Below are positions 45,295 to 58,001 of a DNA stretch of 64,000 nt, piece after piece; positions within the stretch are counted from its first letter, which is position 1; every line of letters begins with the position of its first letter. A program made the position numbers and the translations under genes. The DNA lies in contig OY997642.1 of NCBI GenBank assembly GCA_963921795.1, positions 38,110,840 through 38,174,839 on the forward strand. The letters run 5' to 3'. The DNA is from Nannobrachium achirus (Eukaryota > Chordata > Actinopteri > Myctophiformes > Myctophidae). The notes under the pieces are model-generated. The model worked only from the letters and a program-made list of their open reading frames with translations. It ran no database searches and had not been told where the DNA came from.

Positions 45295-46315
45295 CGTGCC
45301 CCTCCCGCTAAGTTTAGAAGCGTGTTACGAACGAACGGTATGGACTATCGAAATATCCTTTGACTATGTTTATCGCGTGGCTTCATAGATCATGTGTACC
45401 GGTTTTTAAGACATTTGAAGAAAATATGTAGGAAAAGGAGCAAAAAGTGTGTTTCGGAGAAAATTCAAGATGGCGGAAAATCTATCCTGGCGCAAATGGG
45501 CGTGGCCTATATGGGGAGATGCGTCTTGGCCCAAGGAATCCGGGGAAAAAATAAGTTTAATTTTCCGACCTACGGTTCAACAGTTACAGGCCAAAACGTA
45601 CACTCGGCTGTTATAGCGCCACCATGAGGCCAAATGACGCTATTATTTTTTATTTATTCCTTGTAATCATTATGAACCTCCTCTCTGAGTCTTGAAACTG
45701 TAGCCCCTATGGTTTGCGAGAGAAAAATTATTGAATGCGATTCCCATTATAAGTCAATGGGGACAGGTAAGGGTTAATTAATTTCTTAATAAATTCATAT
45801 TAATTAAACTATAGAACCTTTCTCTTAGCAAGTTGATAGCACACGATTCCCGCGTAAGCCGGTCGATTTGACATATGGCGCGAGTGTGTGGTGCAAAAAC
45901 TGTGGGAGGAGTAGCGTGCCAAACTTTGGGGAAATACATGTGTGTGTCCATGTCTGGCTTAAGTATGAGTGATAACAATAAGTCTGCCCATGCTATGCAT
46001 AGGCACACTTAACTAGAATTGACAGAGTCAATTTTGACAAGTGTGCCTGCAGCGCGCTGAATGCGCGACCTCGTGCGGCGGTTCGGACCGCGAGACCGTC
46101 CGCCGAGTCGTCCGCGTTTCGTCGTGAGAGGGTCGGTCCCCTCGAAAAACGCGTTCTGGCACGAAACGGTTTCGTTTGGCGCGTTTGTGACGCCCCCTAG
46201 GGGTCGAAGTGGAAATGCTTTTGGGGATCCGTTGAGTATGCCACCCCCGACCTGTGGTTGAAATTCAGTGGTGACTCGACCTATTGTTTGTGAGTTAGGG
46301 CAATTTTTTGCCAAA
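45295..46315 (+). repeat. U48: long unit, spacer type c, hairpin end
   Basis: Spacer c as in U5. M3 to the right of the motif matches U24 (GGTCCCCTCGAAAAACG, ACGGTTTCGTTTGG). Confidence 0.88.
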
Positions 46316-47277
46316 CGGGCCCCTCCCGCTAACTTTGGAAGCGCGTTACGAACTAACGGTATGGACTATCAAAATATCCTTTGACTATGTTTATTGCGTG
46401 GCTTCATAGATCATGTGTACCGGTTTTTAAGACATTTGAAGAAAATATGTAGGAAAAGGAGCAAAAAGTGTGTTTTGGAGAAAATTCAAGATGGCGGAAA
46501 ATCTATCCCTACGCAAATGGGCGTGGCCTATATGGGGAGATGCGTCTTGACCCAAGGAAGCCAGGGAAAAAATAATTTTCATTTTCCGATCTACGGTTCA
46601 ACAGTTACGGGGCAAAACGTAAAGTGAGCCGTTATAGCGCCACCATGAGGATGAGTGGTGTAATTATTTTTCAATTTATTCTTAAAATCATTATGAATCT
46701 CCTCTCCGAGGTTTGAAACTGTAGCCCCTATGGTTTGCGAGAGAAAAATACTTGAATGTGACTTTTTGCATTGTCCCATTATAAGTCGATGGGGAAAAAT
46801 TAATTCACTAATAAATTAATATCAATTAAACTATAGAACCTTTCTCTTAGCAAGTTACTAGCACACCATTCCCGAGTAAGCCGGTCGTTTTGACATATGG
46901 CGCGAGTGTGTGGTGCAAAAACTGTGGGAGGAGTAGCGTGCCGAAGTTTAGAGAGTGCGCTTGTAAAGTCAATACTAGAATTGACAGAGTCAATTTTGAC
47001 AAGTGTGCCTGCAGCTCGCTAAATGCGCGACCTTGTACGGCGGTTCGGACCGTGAGACCGTCCGCCGAGTCGTCCGTGTTTCGTTTTGAGAGGGTCGGTC
47101 CCCCTGAAAAACGCGTTCTGGCACGAAACGGTTACCTTTCGCGCGTTTGTGACGCCCCCTATGGGTCGAAGTGGAAATGCTTTTGGGGATTAGTTGAGTA
47201 TGCCGCCCCCGACCTGTGGTTGAAATTCGGTGGTGACTCGACTTATTGTTTGTGATTTATGGCTATCGTTTGTGAAA
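46316..47277 (+). repeat. U49: long unit, spacer type b
   Basis: 962 bp. M1-M2 as U25. M3-M4 as U21 (GGGATTAGTTGAGTATGCCG). Confidence 0.88.
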
Positions 47278-48285
47278 CGGGCCCCTCCCGCTAACTTTGG
47301 AAGCGTGTTACGAACGAACGGTATGGACTATCGAAATATCCTTTGACTATGTTTATCGCGTGGCTTCATAGATCATGTGTACCGGTTTTTAAGACATTTG
47401 AAGAAAATATGTAGGAAAAGGAGCAAAAAGTGTGTTTTGGAGAAAATTCAAGATGGCGGAAAATCTACCCATACGCAAATGGGCGTGGCCTATATGCGGA
47501 GATGCGTCTTGACCCAAGGAATCCGGGGAAAAAATAATTTAAATTTTCCGACCTACGGTTCATGAGTTACAAGGCAAAACGTAAAGTTGGCCGTTATAGC
47601 GCCACCATGAGGCCGAGTGATGTAATTATTTTTTGATTAATTCTTACAATCATTATGAACCTCCTCTCCAAGTCTTGAAACTGTAGCCCCTATGGTTTGC
47701 GAGAAAAAAATAATTGAATGCGATTCCCATTATAAGTCAATGGGGGAAATTAATTCACTAATAAATTAATATCAATTAAACTATAGAACCTTTCTCTTAG
47801 CAACTTGATAGCACACCATTCCCGAGCAAGCCGATCAATTTGACATATGGCGGGAGTGTGTGGTGCAAAAACTGTGGGAGGAGTAGCGTGCCAAACTTTT
47901 GGGGAATTGCATGGACAGACTTAAATAAATAAATATGAGCAAGAACAATAAGTGTCCCCATGCTATGCATAGGCACACTTAACTAGAATTGACAGAGTCA
48001 ATTTTGACAAGTGTGCCTGCAGCGCGCTAAATGCGCGAGCTCGTGCGGCGGTTCGGACCGTGAGACCGTCTGCCGAGTCGTCCGCGTTTCGTCGTGAGAG
48101 GGTCGGTCCCCGTGAAAAACGCGTTCTGGCACGAAACGGTTACGTTTCGCGCGTTTGTGACGCCCCCTAGGGGTCGAAGTGGAAATGCTTTTGGGGATTC
48201 GTTGAGTATGCCACCCCCGACCTGTGGTTGAAATTCAGTGTTGACTCGACCTATTGTTTGTGATTTATGGCTATCGTTTGCGAAA
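47278..48285 (+). repeat. U50: long unit, one 57-bp element
   Basis: M1 has GGTTCATGAGTTACAAGG. The spacer element begins GAGCAAGAACAATAAGTG. Confidence 0.87.
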
Positions 48286-48914
48286 CGTGCCCCTCCCGCT
48301 AAGTTTGGAAGCGCGTTACGAACGAACGGTATGGACTATCGAAATATCCTTTGACTATGTTTATCGCGTGGCTTCATAGATCAAGTGTACCGGTTTTTAA
48401 GACATTTGAAGAAAATATGTAGGAAAAGGAGCAAAAAGTGTGTTTTGTAGAAAATTCAAGATGGCGGAAAATCTATCCCTACGCAAATGGGCGTGGCCTA
48501 TATCGAGAGATGCGTCTTGACCCAAGGAATCCAGGGAAAAAATACTTTTAATTTTCCGATCTACGGTTCAAGAGTTACGGGGCAAAACGTAAAGTGGGCC
48601 GTTATAGCGCCACCATGAGGATGAGTGATGTAATTATTTTTTGATTTATTCTTAAAATCATTATGAATCTCCTCTGCAAGGTTTGAAACTGTAGCCCCTA
48701 TGCTTTGCGAAAGAAAAATACTTGAATGTGAATTTCTGCTTTCTCCCATTATAAGTCAATGGGGACAATTACGTTTTGCGCGTTTGTGACGCCCCCTACG
48801 GGTTGAATTGGAAACGCTTTTGGGGATTCCTTGAGTAAGCCACCCGCAGCCTGTGGTTGAAATTCAGTGCTGACTCAACGTTTTGTTTGTGATTTATGGC
48901 TATTATTTGCAAAA
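48286..48914 (+). repeat. U51: medium unit
   Basis: 629 bp, fourth copy of the U9 type. CTACGGGTTGAATTGG in M4. Confidence 0.88.
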
Positions 48915-49351
48915 CGGGCCCCTCCCGCTAACTCTGGAAGCCCGTTACGAACGAATGGTATGGACTATAGACATATCCCTTGACTATGTTCATTGCATGG
49001 GTTAGTAGATCATGTGTACCCATTTTTGTGACATTTGAAGAAAATATGTAGGAAAAAATGCAAAAAGTGTGTTTTGGAGAAAATTTGAAATGGTGAAAAA
49101 TCTTCCCATGTGCAAATTGGCGTGTCCTATATGGAGAGATGCGTCGTGACCCAAGGAATCCAGGGAAAAAAGAATTTTAATTATCCGACCTATGGTTCAA
49201 GAGTTACGAGGCAAGTGGTCCGTTATAGCGCCACCATGTGGCCAATTGGAAATGCTTTTGGGGATCGTTGAGTATGCCACCCCCGATCTGTGGTTGAAAT
49301 TCAGTGTTGACTGGACCTTTTGTTTGTGATTTATGGCTATTGTTTGCAAAA
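48915..49351 (+). repeat. U52: short beta unit
   Basis: 437 bp, fourth copy of the U10 type. Confidence 0.88.
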
Positions 49352-50363
49352 CGGGCCCCTCCCGCTAACTTTGGAAGCGCGTTACGAACGAATGTAATGG
49401 ACTATCGCAATATCCCTTGAGTATGTTCATTGCATGGGTTCATAGATCATGTGTACCGTTTTTTGTGCAATTTGAAGAAAATATGTCGGAAAAGGAACAA
49501 AAAGTGTGTTTTGGAGAAAATTCAAGATGGCGGAAAATCTATCCAGGCGCAAATGGGCGTGGCCTATATCGGGAGATGCGTCTTGACCCAAGGAATCCAG
49601 GGAAAAAAAAATTTCATTTTCCGACCTACGGTTCAACAGTTACAGGCCAAAACGTAAAGTGGGCTGTTATAGCGCCACCATGAGGCCAAATGACACTATT
49701 ATTTTTTATTTAATCCTTGAAATCATTATGAACCTCCTCTCCAAGTGTTGAAACTGTAGGCCCTATGGTTTGCGAGAGAAAATTAATTGAATGTGAGTTT
49801 TTGCCATTCCCATTATAAGTCAATGGGGAGAAATTAATGCACTAATAAATTAATATCAATTAAACTATAGAACCTTTCTCTTAGCAAGTTACTAGCACAC
49901 GATTCCCGAGTAAGCCGGTCGTTTTGACATATGGCGCGAGTGTGTGTTGCAAAAACTGTGGGAGGAGTAGCGTGCCAAACTTTGGGGAATCGTATGGACA
50001 GACATAAATAAATAAATAAATATGAGCGAGAACAATAAGTGTCCCATGCTATGCATAGGCACACTTAACTAGAATTGACAGAGTCAATTTTGACAAGTGT
50101 GCCTGCAAATGCACGACCTTGTGTAGCGGTTTGGACGGTGAGACCATCCGCCAAGTTGTCTGTGTTTCGTTGTGAGAGGGTCCGTCCCCGTGAAAAACGC
50201 GTTCCGGCACGAAACGGTTACGTTTTGCGCGTTTGTGTTGCCCCCTAGGGGTCGAAGTGGAAATGCTTTTGGGGATCGGTTGAGTATGCCACCCCCGACC
50301 CATGGTTGAAATTCAGTGTTGACTCGACGTATTGTTTGTGAGTTAGGGCAATTTTTTGCCAAA
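49352..50363 (+). repeat. U53: long unit, one 57-bp element, hairpin end
   Basis: Follows the medium/short-beta pair like U11 and U17. A run of eight A at 49613 shifts the M1 frame relative to relatives. Confidence 0.87.
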
Positions 50364-51189
50364 CGGGCCCCTCCCGCTAACTTTGGAAGCGCGTTACGAA
50401 CGAACGGTACGGACTATCGAAATATCCTTTGACTATGTTCATCGCGTGGCTTCATAGATCATGTGTACCAGTTTTTAAGACATTTGAAGAAAATATGTAG
50501 GAAAAGGAGCAAAAAGTGTGTTTTGGAGAAAATTCAAGATGGTGGAAAATCTATCCTGGCGCAAATGGGCGTGGCCTATATGGGGAGATGCGTCTTGACC
50601 CAAGGAATCCAGGGAAAAAATAATTTTAATTTTTCGACCTACGGTTCAACAGTTACGGGCCAAAAGGTTAAGTGGGCTGTTATAGCGCCACCATGAGGCC
50701 AAATGACACTATTATTTTTTATTTAATCCTTGAAATCATTTTGAACCTCCTCTCCAAGTCTCGAAACTGTAGCCCCTATGGTTTGCGAGAGAAAAATAAT
50801 TGAATGCGATTCCCATTATAAGTCAATGGGGAAAATTAATTCACCAATAAATTAATATCAATTAAACTATAGAACCTTTCTCTTAGCAACTTACTAGCAC
50901 ACCATTCCCGAGTAAGCCGGTCGATTTGACATATGGCGCGAGTGTGTGGTGCGAAAACTGTGGGAGGAGTAGGGAGGAGTAGCGTGGCAAAGTTTTCGTC
51001 TGTCCTCCTGCCTGTCTGACATAAGTATGAGCGATAGAAAGGGTTACGTTTCGCGCGTTTGTGACGCCCCCTACGGGTCGAAGTGGAAATGCTTTTGGGG
51101 ATCTGTTGAGTATGCCACCCGCGACCTGTGGTTAAAATTCAGTGTTGACTCGACCTTTTGTTTGTGATTTATGGCTGTTTTTTGCCAAA
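50364..51189 (+). repeat. U54: shortened long unit, M3 mostly lost
   Basis: 826 bp. GGAGGAGTAG is duplicated near 50963, followed by a unique stretch (GTTTTCGTCTGTCCTCCTGC) and GATAGAAAGGGTTACG. The CTAGAATTG motif and the CpG-rich part of M3 are absent. Confidence 0.86.
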
Positions 51190-51627
51190 TGGGCCCCTCC
51201 CGCTAAATTTGGTAGCCCGTTACGAACGAACGATATGGACAATCGAAATATCACTTGACTATGTTCATCGCATGGGGTCATAGAGCGTGTGTACCGCTTT
51301 TTGTGTGATTTGAAGAAAATATGTAGGAAAAGGGGCAAAAAGTGTGTTTTGGAGAAAATTCGAAATGGTGAAAAATCTTCCCATGTGCAAATTAGCGTGT
51401 CCTATATGGAGAGATGCGTGGTGACCCAAGGAATCCAGGGAAAAAAGAATTTTAATTCTCCGACCTACGGTTCAAGAGTTACGAGGCAAGAGGTCCAATA
51501 TAGCGCCACCATGTGGCCAAGTGGAAATGCTTTTGGGGAATCGTTGAGTATGCCAGCCGCTACTTGTGTTTAAAATTCAGTGTTGACTCGACGATTTGTT
51601 TGTGATTTATGGCTATTGTTTGGGAAA
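51190..51627 (+). repeat. U55: short beta unit
   Basis: 438 bp. Landmark starts TGGGCCCC. M1 CGAAATGGTGAAAAATC. Confidence 0.87.
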
Positions 51628-52206
51628 CGGGCCCCTCCTGCTAACTTTAGAAGCGCGTTACGAACAAACGGTATGGACTATCGAAATATCCCTTGACTAT
51701 GTTTATCGCGTGGCTTCATAGATCATGTGTACCGGTTTTTAAGACATTTGAAGAAAATATGTAGGAAAAGGAGCAAAAAGTGTGTTTTGGAGAAAATTCA
51801 AGATGGCGGAAAATCTATCCTGGCGCAAATGGGCGTGGCCTATATGGGGAGATGCGTCTTGACCCAAGGAATCCAGGGAAAAAATAATTTTAATTTTCCG
51901 ACCTACGGTTCAACAGTTACAGGCCAAAACGTAAACTGGGCTGTTATAGCGCCACCATGAGGCCAAATGACACAATTATTTTTTATTTAATCCTTGAAAT
52001 CATTATGAACCTCCTCTCCGAGTCTTGAAACTGTAGCCCCTATGGTTTGCGAGAGAAAAATAATTGAATGTGCAGCAGCAGCAGTTCCTGGTGTGTCAGG
52101 TGACTGGGGGGGAGAATTTCTTGGATAGAGCGACATCTATGGACGGGGACCTACAGATAGGTTCTAGAGGCTTCCAGCCTGCCGCACTTCCAGGGGGTGG
52201 GAGGGG

Positions 52207-52227
52207 GCAGCGGCCTTCGGCCGCTGC
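52207..52227. other. Perfect GC hairpin
   Basis: GCAGCGGCC pairs with GGCCGCTGC across a TTC loop. It lies exactly at the point where the two shorter composite copies begin (GCCTGAGCACG), so their left truncation is at this hairpin. Confidence 0.7.
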
Positions 52228-52626
52228 CTGAGCACGCAAGTCCGGCTTGGTGCCGTCCCCTCACCTCGGCGCCTGACTCTGGCTGGAGCTTTACAAAAAA
52301 AAAAAAAAAAAAAAGTTGAGCTGACCTGCGCAGCCTGCGTGCGTGCGTGCGTGCGTGCGTGCGTTCAGTGCAATGTGAATGCATCTGACTTGGGAAGATA
52401 GATAGATACGTAATACACATGATATTTCCACAGGGAAGTCATTCACAAATGAACTAATTATTGATATAGGACTGTCATAGGTATACAGTGTCATTGACAG
52501 TACAGTCACTGGTACAAGCTCAACTAAAAGGTGATCCTAGAAAAGACTAAGTCAGGGGGAAACAATTTAAAAAATAAAACAATAAAAACAGCCGATCTAC
52601 AAGGCTGCATGTGGGCTTGTGGATCA

Positions 52627-53115
52627 GGGACCCCCAGATGTAAAAAATGAGCACATGTGCTCACACGTCACACTTGTCCCCTGCTCATATCTCCCCAACC
52701 GTTGCCCCCATCCATGCCAGATTTTACACACACTCCACTTGCCTAACATACTACAACCTCCAAGGACCCCCGGAGTCCCTGGGGGACCCCCAGATGTAAC
52801 ACATGACCAAATGTGCAAAAATGACCAAATGAACACCCCAACGGGGCTGCTCACGGCCATTTCCTTGGGACCACCCACTCCTGGTGCTCCAGAACGGATG
52901 CAAAAGTGGTGGCGCCCCCAGTGGAGGACCCCCTGCCACTGCAGCACACATAAAATGCCGTAACTCGGCCTAGCAGCGTCCGGGAGAGCCGGGGCCGGTA
53001 CCTATTCGTCCGCCACGGCAACGCGGACACCCCACCCCTCATTTCTCACATGCCCCTATTCTAGCGCCACCTTCAGGCCGCTTTTTATAACACCTTTTCC
53101 GACACTGCTACTTCT
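52627..53115 (+). other. C-rich unique module with 17-bp direct repeats
   Basis: GGGACCCCCAGATGTAA occurs at 52627-52643 and 52783-52799. The module is C-rich and unrelated to the satellite apart from CTAGCGCCACCTTCAGGCC near 53063, which is reminiscent of TATAGCGCCACCATGAGGCC in M1. Open frames on both strands are low-complexity and have no recognisable domain. Confidence 0.5.
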
Positions 53116-53533
53116 CTAAGTAATGTGTTTTTGTAGTGACTTTAAAGCTATATTACTCCACTTTTGTACAGTAAAATGTTACCAAAATGTTATCAGAGGT
53201 ACAGTAGGACGTTCTTAGGGGATTGCCGTTGTAATAGTGAACAGAACTATTATGGTGTTTTTTCAGTTAAATCTCAAAGTCCAGAGATTTTGACTAAGTC
53301 ACATGTTTTTGTAGTGACTTTAAAGCTATATTACTCCACCTTCTAAATAATGTGTTTTTGTAGTGACTTTAAAGCTATATTACTCCACTTTTGTACAGTA
53401 AAATCTTACAAAGATGTTATCAGAGGTAGAGTAAGACATTCTTAATGGATTCCCATTGTAATATTGAACAGAACTATTATGGTGTTTTTTGAGTTAAAGC
53501 TCAAAGTCCAGAGATTTTGTCTAAGTAATATGT
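53116..53533 (+). repeat. About 178-bp tandem repeat (two full, one partial copy)
   Basis: Copies begin CTAARTAATGTGTTTTTG at 53116, 53343 and (start only) 53521, with a 50-bp partial copy at 53293-53342. Each contains GTAGTGACTTTAAAGC, ATTACTCCAC and GAACAGAACTATTATGG. Copies differ by scattered substitutions, so this is older than the satellite duplications nearby. Confidence 0.75.
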
Positions 53534-53679
53534 TTACGTTTCGCGCGTTTGTGACGCCCCCTAGGGGTCGAAGTGGAAATGCTTTTGGGGAAACGTTGAG
53601 TATGCCACCCGCGACCCGTGGTTAAAATTCAGTGTTGACTCGACCTTTTGTTTGTGATTTATGGCTCTCGTTTGCGAAA

Positions 53680-54632
53680 CGGGCCCCTCCCGCTAACTTT
53701 GGAAGGCCGTTACGAACGAATGGTAAGGACTATCGAACTATCCTTTGACTATGTTTATCGCATGGCTTCATAGATCACGTGTACCGGTTTTTAAGACATT
53801 TGAAGAAAATATGTAGGAAAAGGAGCAAAAAGTGTGTTTTGGAGAAAATTCAAGATGGCGGAAAATCTATCCATACGCAAATGGGCGTGGCCTATATGCG
53901 GAGATGCGTCTTGACCCAAGGAATCCAGGGAAAAAATAATTTTCATTTTCCGATCTACGGTTCAAGAGTTACGGGGCAAAACGTAAAGTGAGCCGTTATA
54001 GCGCCACCATGAGGATGAGTGGTGTAATTATTTTTCAAATTATTCTTAAAATCATTATGAATCTCCTCTCTGAGGTTTGAAACTGTAGCCTTTATGGTTT
54101 GCGAGAAAAAAATACTTGAATGTGACTTTTTGCATTGTCCCATTATAACTCAATGGGGAAAAATGAATTCACTAATAAATTAATATCAATTAAACTATAG
54201 AACCTTTCTCTTAGCAAGTTACTAGCACACGATTCCCGAGTAAGCCGGTCGTTTTGACATATGGCGCGAGTGTGTGGTGCAAAAACTGTGGGAGGAGTAG
54301 CGTGCCGAAGTTTAGAGAGTGCGCTTGTAAAGTCAATACTAGAATTGACAGAGTCAATTTTGACAAGTGTGCCTGCAGTGCGCGACCTTGTGCAGCGGTT
54401 TGGACGGTGAGACAATCCGCCGAGTCGCCCGTGTTTCGTTGTGAGAGGGTCGGTCCCCGTGAAAAACGCGTTCCGGCACGAAACGGTTACGTTTTGCGCG
54501 TTTGTGACGCCCCCTATGGGTCGAAGTGGAAATGCTTTTGGGGAAACGTTGAGTATGCCACCCGCGACCCGTGGTTAAAATTCAGTGTTGACTCGACTTT
54601 TTGTTTGTGATGTATGGCTATCGTTTGCGAAA
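53680..54632 (+). repeat. U57: long unit, spacer type b
   Basis: 953 bp, related to U19 (CTGCAGTGCGCGACC). M2 has GTAGCCTTTATGG. Confidence 0.88.
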
Positions 54633-55594
54633 CGGGCCCCTCCCGCTAACTTTGGAAGCGCGTTACGAACGAACGGTATGGATTATCGAAATATCCCTTG
54701 ACTATGTTTATCGCGTGGCTTCATAGATCATGTGTACCGGTTTTTAAGACATTTTAAGAAAATATGTAGGAAAAGGAGCAAAAAGTGTGTTTTGGAGAAA
54801 ATTCAAGATGGCGGAAAATCTATCCCTACGCAAATGGGCGGGGCCTATATAGGGAGATGCGTCATGACCCAAGGAATCCAGGGAAAAAATAATTTTAATT
54901 TTCCGATCTACGGTTCAAGAGTTACAGGCCAAAACGTGAAGTGGGCTGTTATAGCGCCACCATGAGGCCAAATGACACTATTATTTTTTATTTAATCCTT
55001 GAAATCATTATGAACCTCCTATCCAAGTCTTGAAACTGTAGCCCCTATGGTTTGCGAGATAGAAAATAATTGAATGTGAGTTTTGTGATTCCCATTATAA
55101 GTCAATGGGGAAAAATTAATTCACTAATAAATTAATATCAATTAAACTATAGAACCTTTCTCTTAGCAACTTACTAGCACACGATTCCCGAGTAAGCCGG
55201 TCGATTTGACATATGGCGCGAGTGTGTGGTGCAAAAACTGTGGGAGGAGTAGCGTGCCAAACTTTGGGAAAGTGTGCTTGTAAGTTCAACACTAGAATTG
55301 ACAGAGTCAATTTTGACAAGTGTGCCTGCAGCGCGCTAAATGCGCGACCTCGTGCGGCGGTTCGGACCGTGAGACCGTCCGCCGAGTCGTCCGCGTTTCG
55401 TCGTGAGAGGGTCGGTCCCCGTGAAAAACGCGTTCTGGCACGAAACGGTTACGTTTCGCGCGTTTGTGACGCCCCCTAGGGGTCGAAGTGGAAATGCTTT
55501 TGGGGAATCGTTGAGTATGCCGCCCGCGACCTGTGGTTGAAATTCAGTGTTGACTCGACCTATTGTTTGTGATTTATGGCTATCGTTTGCGAAA
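54633..55594 (+). repeat. U58: long unit, spacer type b-like
   Basis: 962 bp. Spacer GAAAGTGTGCTTGTAAGTTC resembles that of U66. Confidence 0.88.
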
Positions 55595-56031
55595 CGGGCC
55601 CCTCCCGCTAACTTTGGAAGCGCGTTACGAACGAACGGTACGGACTATCGAAATATCCTTTGACTATGTTTATCGCGTGGCTTCATAGATCATGTGTACC
55701 GGTTTTTAAGACATTTGAAGAAAATATGTAGGAAAAGGAGCAAAAAGTGTGTTTTGGAGAAAATTTGAAATGGTGAAAAATCTTCCCATGTGCAAATTGG
55801 CGTGTCCTATATGGAGAGATGCGTCGTGACCCAAGGAATCCAGGGAAAAAAGAATTTTAATTCTCCGACCTATGGTTCAAGAGTTACGAGGCAAGTGGTC
55901 CGTTATAGCGCCACCATGTGGCCAATTGGAAATGCTTTTGGGGATCGTTGAGTATGCCACCCCCGACCTGTGGTTGAAATTCAGTGTTGACTGGACCTTT
56001 TGTTTGTGATTTATGGCTATTGTTTGCAAAA
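55595..56031 (+). repeat. U59: short unit, recombinant M1
   Basis: 437 bp. The first half of M1 is long-type (GGTTTTTAAGACATTTG). At about 55764 it switches to beta (TGAAATGGTGAAAAATC). Confidence 0.87.
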
Positions 56032-56777
56032 CGGGCCCCTTTCGCTAACTTTGGAAGCACGTTACGAACAAACGTAATGGACTATCGCAATATCCCTTGA
56101 GTATGTTCATTGCATGGGTTCATAGATCATGTGTACCGTTTTTTGTGCAATTTGAAGAAAATATGTCGGAAAAGGAACAAAAAGTGTGTTTTGGAGAAAA
56201 TTCAAGATGGCGGAAAATCTATCCTGGCGCAAATGGGCGTGGCCTATATCGGGAGATGCGTCTTGACCCAAGGAATCCAGGGAAAAAATAATTTTAATTT
56301 TCCGACCTACGGTTCAACAGTTACAGGCCAAAACGTAAAGTGGCCTGTTATAGCGCCACCATGAGGCCGAGTGATGTAATTATTTTTTGATTAATTCTTA
56401 CAATCATTATGAACCTCCTCTCCAAGTCTTGAAACTGTAGCCCCTATGGTTTGCGAGAGAAAAATAATTGAATGTGAATTTTTGCTTTCTCCCATTATAA
56501 GTCAATGGGGACAATTTAATTCACTAATAAATTAATATAAATTAAACTATAGAACCTTTCTCTTAGCAAGTTACTAGCACACCATTCCCGAGTAAGCCGG
56601 TCGATTTGACATATGGCGCGAGTGTGTGGTGCAAAAACTGTGGGAGGAGTAGCGTGCCAAACTTTGGGGAAAAGCATGGACATACATACACTAGAATTGA
56701 CAGAGTCAATTTTGACAAGTGTGCCTGCAGTGCGCGACCTTGTGCAGCGGTTTGGACGGTGAGACAATCCGCCAAGT

Positions 56778-56929
56778 CAAGGTACAGTACACTACGGCAC
56801 AGTAAGGTACAGCACAGAACAGTACAGAAGATACAGTACACTACAATACAGTAAGGTACTGTACACTACAGCACAGTAAGGTACGGTACAGTACAGTACA
56901 GTACAGTACAGAAGATACAGTACAATACA
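56778..56929. repeat. Pentanucleotide minisatellite, tract 4 left of hAT
   Basis: Duplicate of 33721-33872 at offset 23057. Confidence 0.9.
56922..56929 (+). other. Target-site duplication, left (hAT copy 2)
   Basis: ACAATACA, repeated at 58329-58336. Confidence 0.9.
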
Positions 56930-57904
56930 CAGTGTTGGGAAAGTTCACTTTAAAAATGAACTAGTTCAAGTTCAAGTTCAGAACTTCTAAAATGAACTAG
57001 TTCATTTTTAGTTCATAATTCCCCATTATGAACTAAAGTTCATGGTTCCCCAAAATGAACTACATAGTTCTTTTTTTGTTCTTTTTTTAACCATATTTTT
57101 TTTTTATACTTTTGGCAATTCAAAAAAAAGGGGAAAAAATATATAAAGGTCTATATATATATATATTATATATATAGACCTAAACATTTATATATTATAT
57201 AAATGTTTAGACGTTTCTGCATGCTATTATTTGTCAAAATTATTGACTCAACCCATATTATATAGAAACACACACAGCAATAATTTCATCCAACTTAACA
57301 TTGAGGTGCCCACAACATCAGTCTTCCTGCACCCTTATTGTGAAGGACTGCATGTAATAACCATGTTATTGTCTCATTGTGTGAAATATCATAATATTCA
57401 AAAACAAATATTTGACTCCAATTGATTCCCCACACAGTATTGACTTGATATAGCAATACAAAATAATATATATATTACACAGCAGTTGTGGGAAAACTAA
57501 GACATTGTTCAAAAAACACAATTCCGATTTTGGTAATAGGGCAAAAAATATATTTTTCTTCAATCTACTGTCTTGATACTCTAACCAAAATTGTGCTATA
57601 GACCATAATCTACAAATTGGAAGTGAAAGAAACTTTAACACACATTTGAAATGAAAACAAAAAATTACATGTACAGGGAACCCCACTAGAAAAAAACAAA
57701 AAGTTACATGTACAAGGAACCCCACTAGAAGGCAGACGTTTCTAAACCGTGCACAGCATGATCCGCGTTGGTTAAAATAGCTGATCTACAAGCTCACGTT
57801 GTCTCGTGGATGCGACGCGTTGTGAGCTTGCAGATCAGATATTCTCGCCGTGCAACACACATAGGACAAAGTATAGTCAGTCAGGCTTGCGAGACGAGGA
57901 GGAG

Positions 57905-58001
<97 letters not shown>

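Larger units (their letters stand above)
52072..53531 (+). mobile_element. Non-satellite island with longer version of the composite element
   Basis: Starts CAGCAGCAGCAG after M2. The stretch 52072-52226 is a 5' extension not present in the other two copies, ending in a perfect hairpin GCAGCGGCC-TTC-GGCCGCTGC (52207-52227). From GCCTGAGCACGC to GTGGATCAG (about 52626) it matches 727-1188, including poly-A, GCGT and GATA runs. Then come a C-rich module and a 178-bp tandem repeat. No transposase or reverse transcriptase domain is visible. Confidence 0.6.
51628..53679 (+). repeat. U56: unit with 1.46-kb non-satellite island
   Basis: M1 and most of M2 are intact. The satellite breaks at GAATGTG (52071) and resumes at TTACGTTTCGCGCG in M4 (about 53532), so M3 is wholly replaced. 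Confidence 0.87.

Noticed and set aside
53063-53082. Satellite relic in the C-rich island (CTAGCGCCACCTTCAGGCC)
   Set aside because: Only one short stretch resembles M1 and flanks do not align, so it is not counted as a unit.
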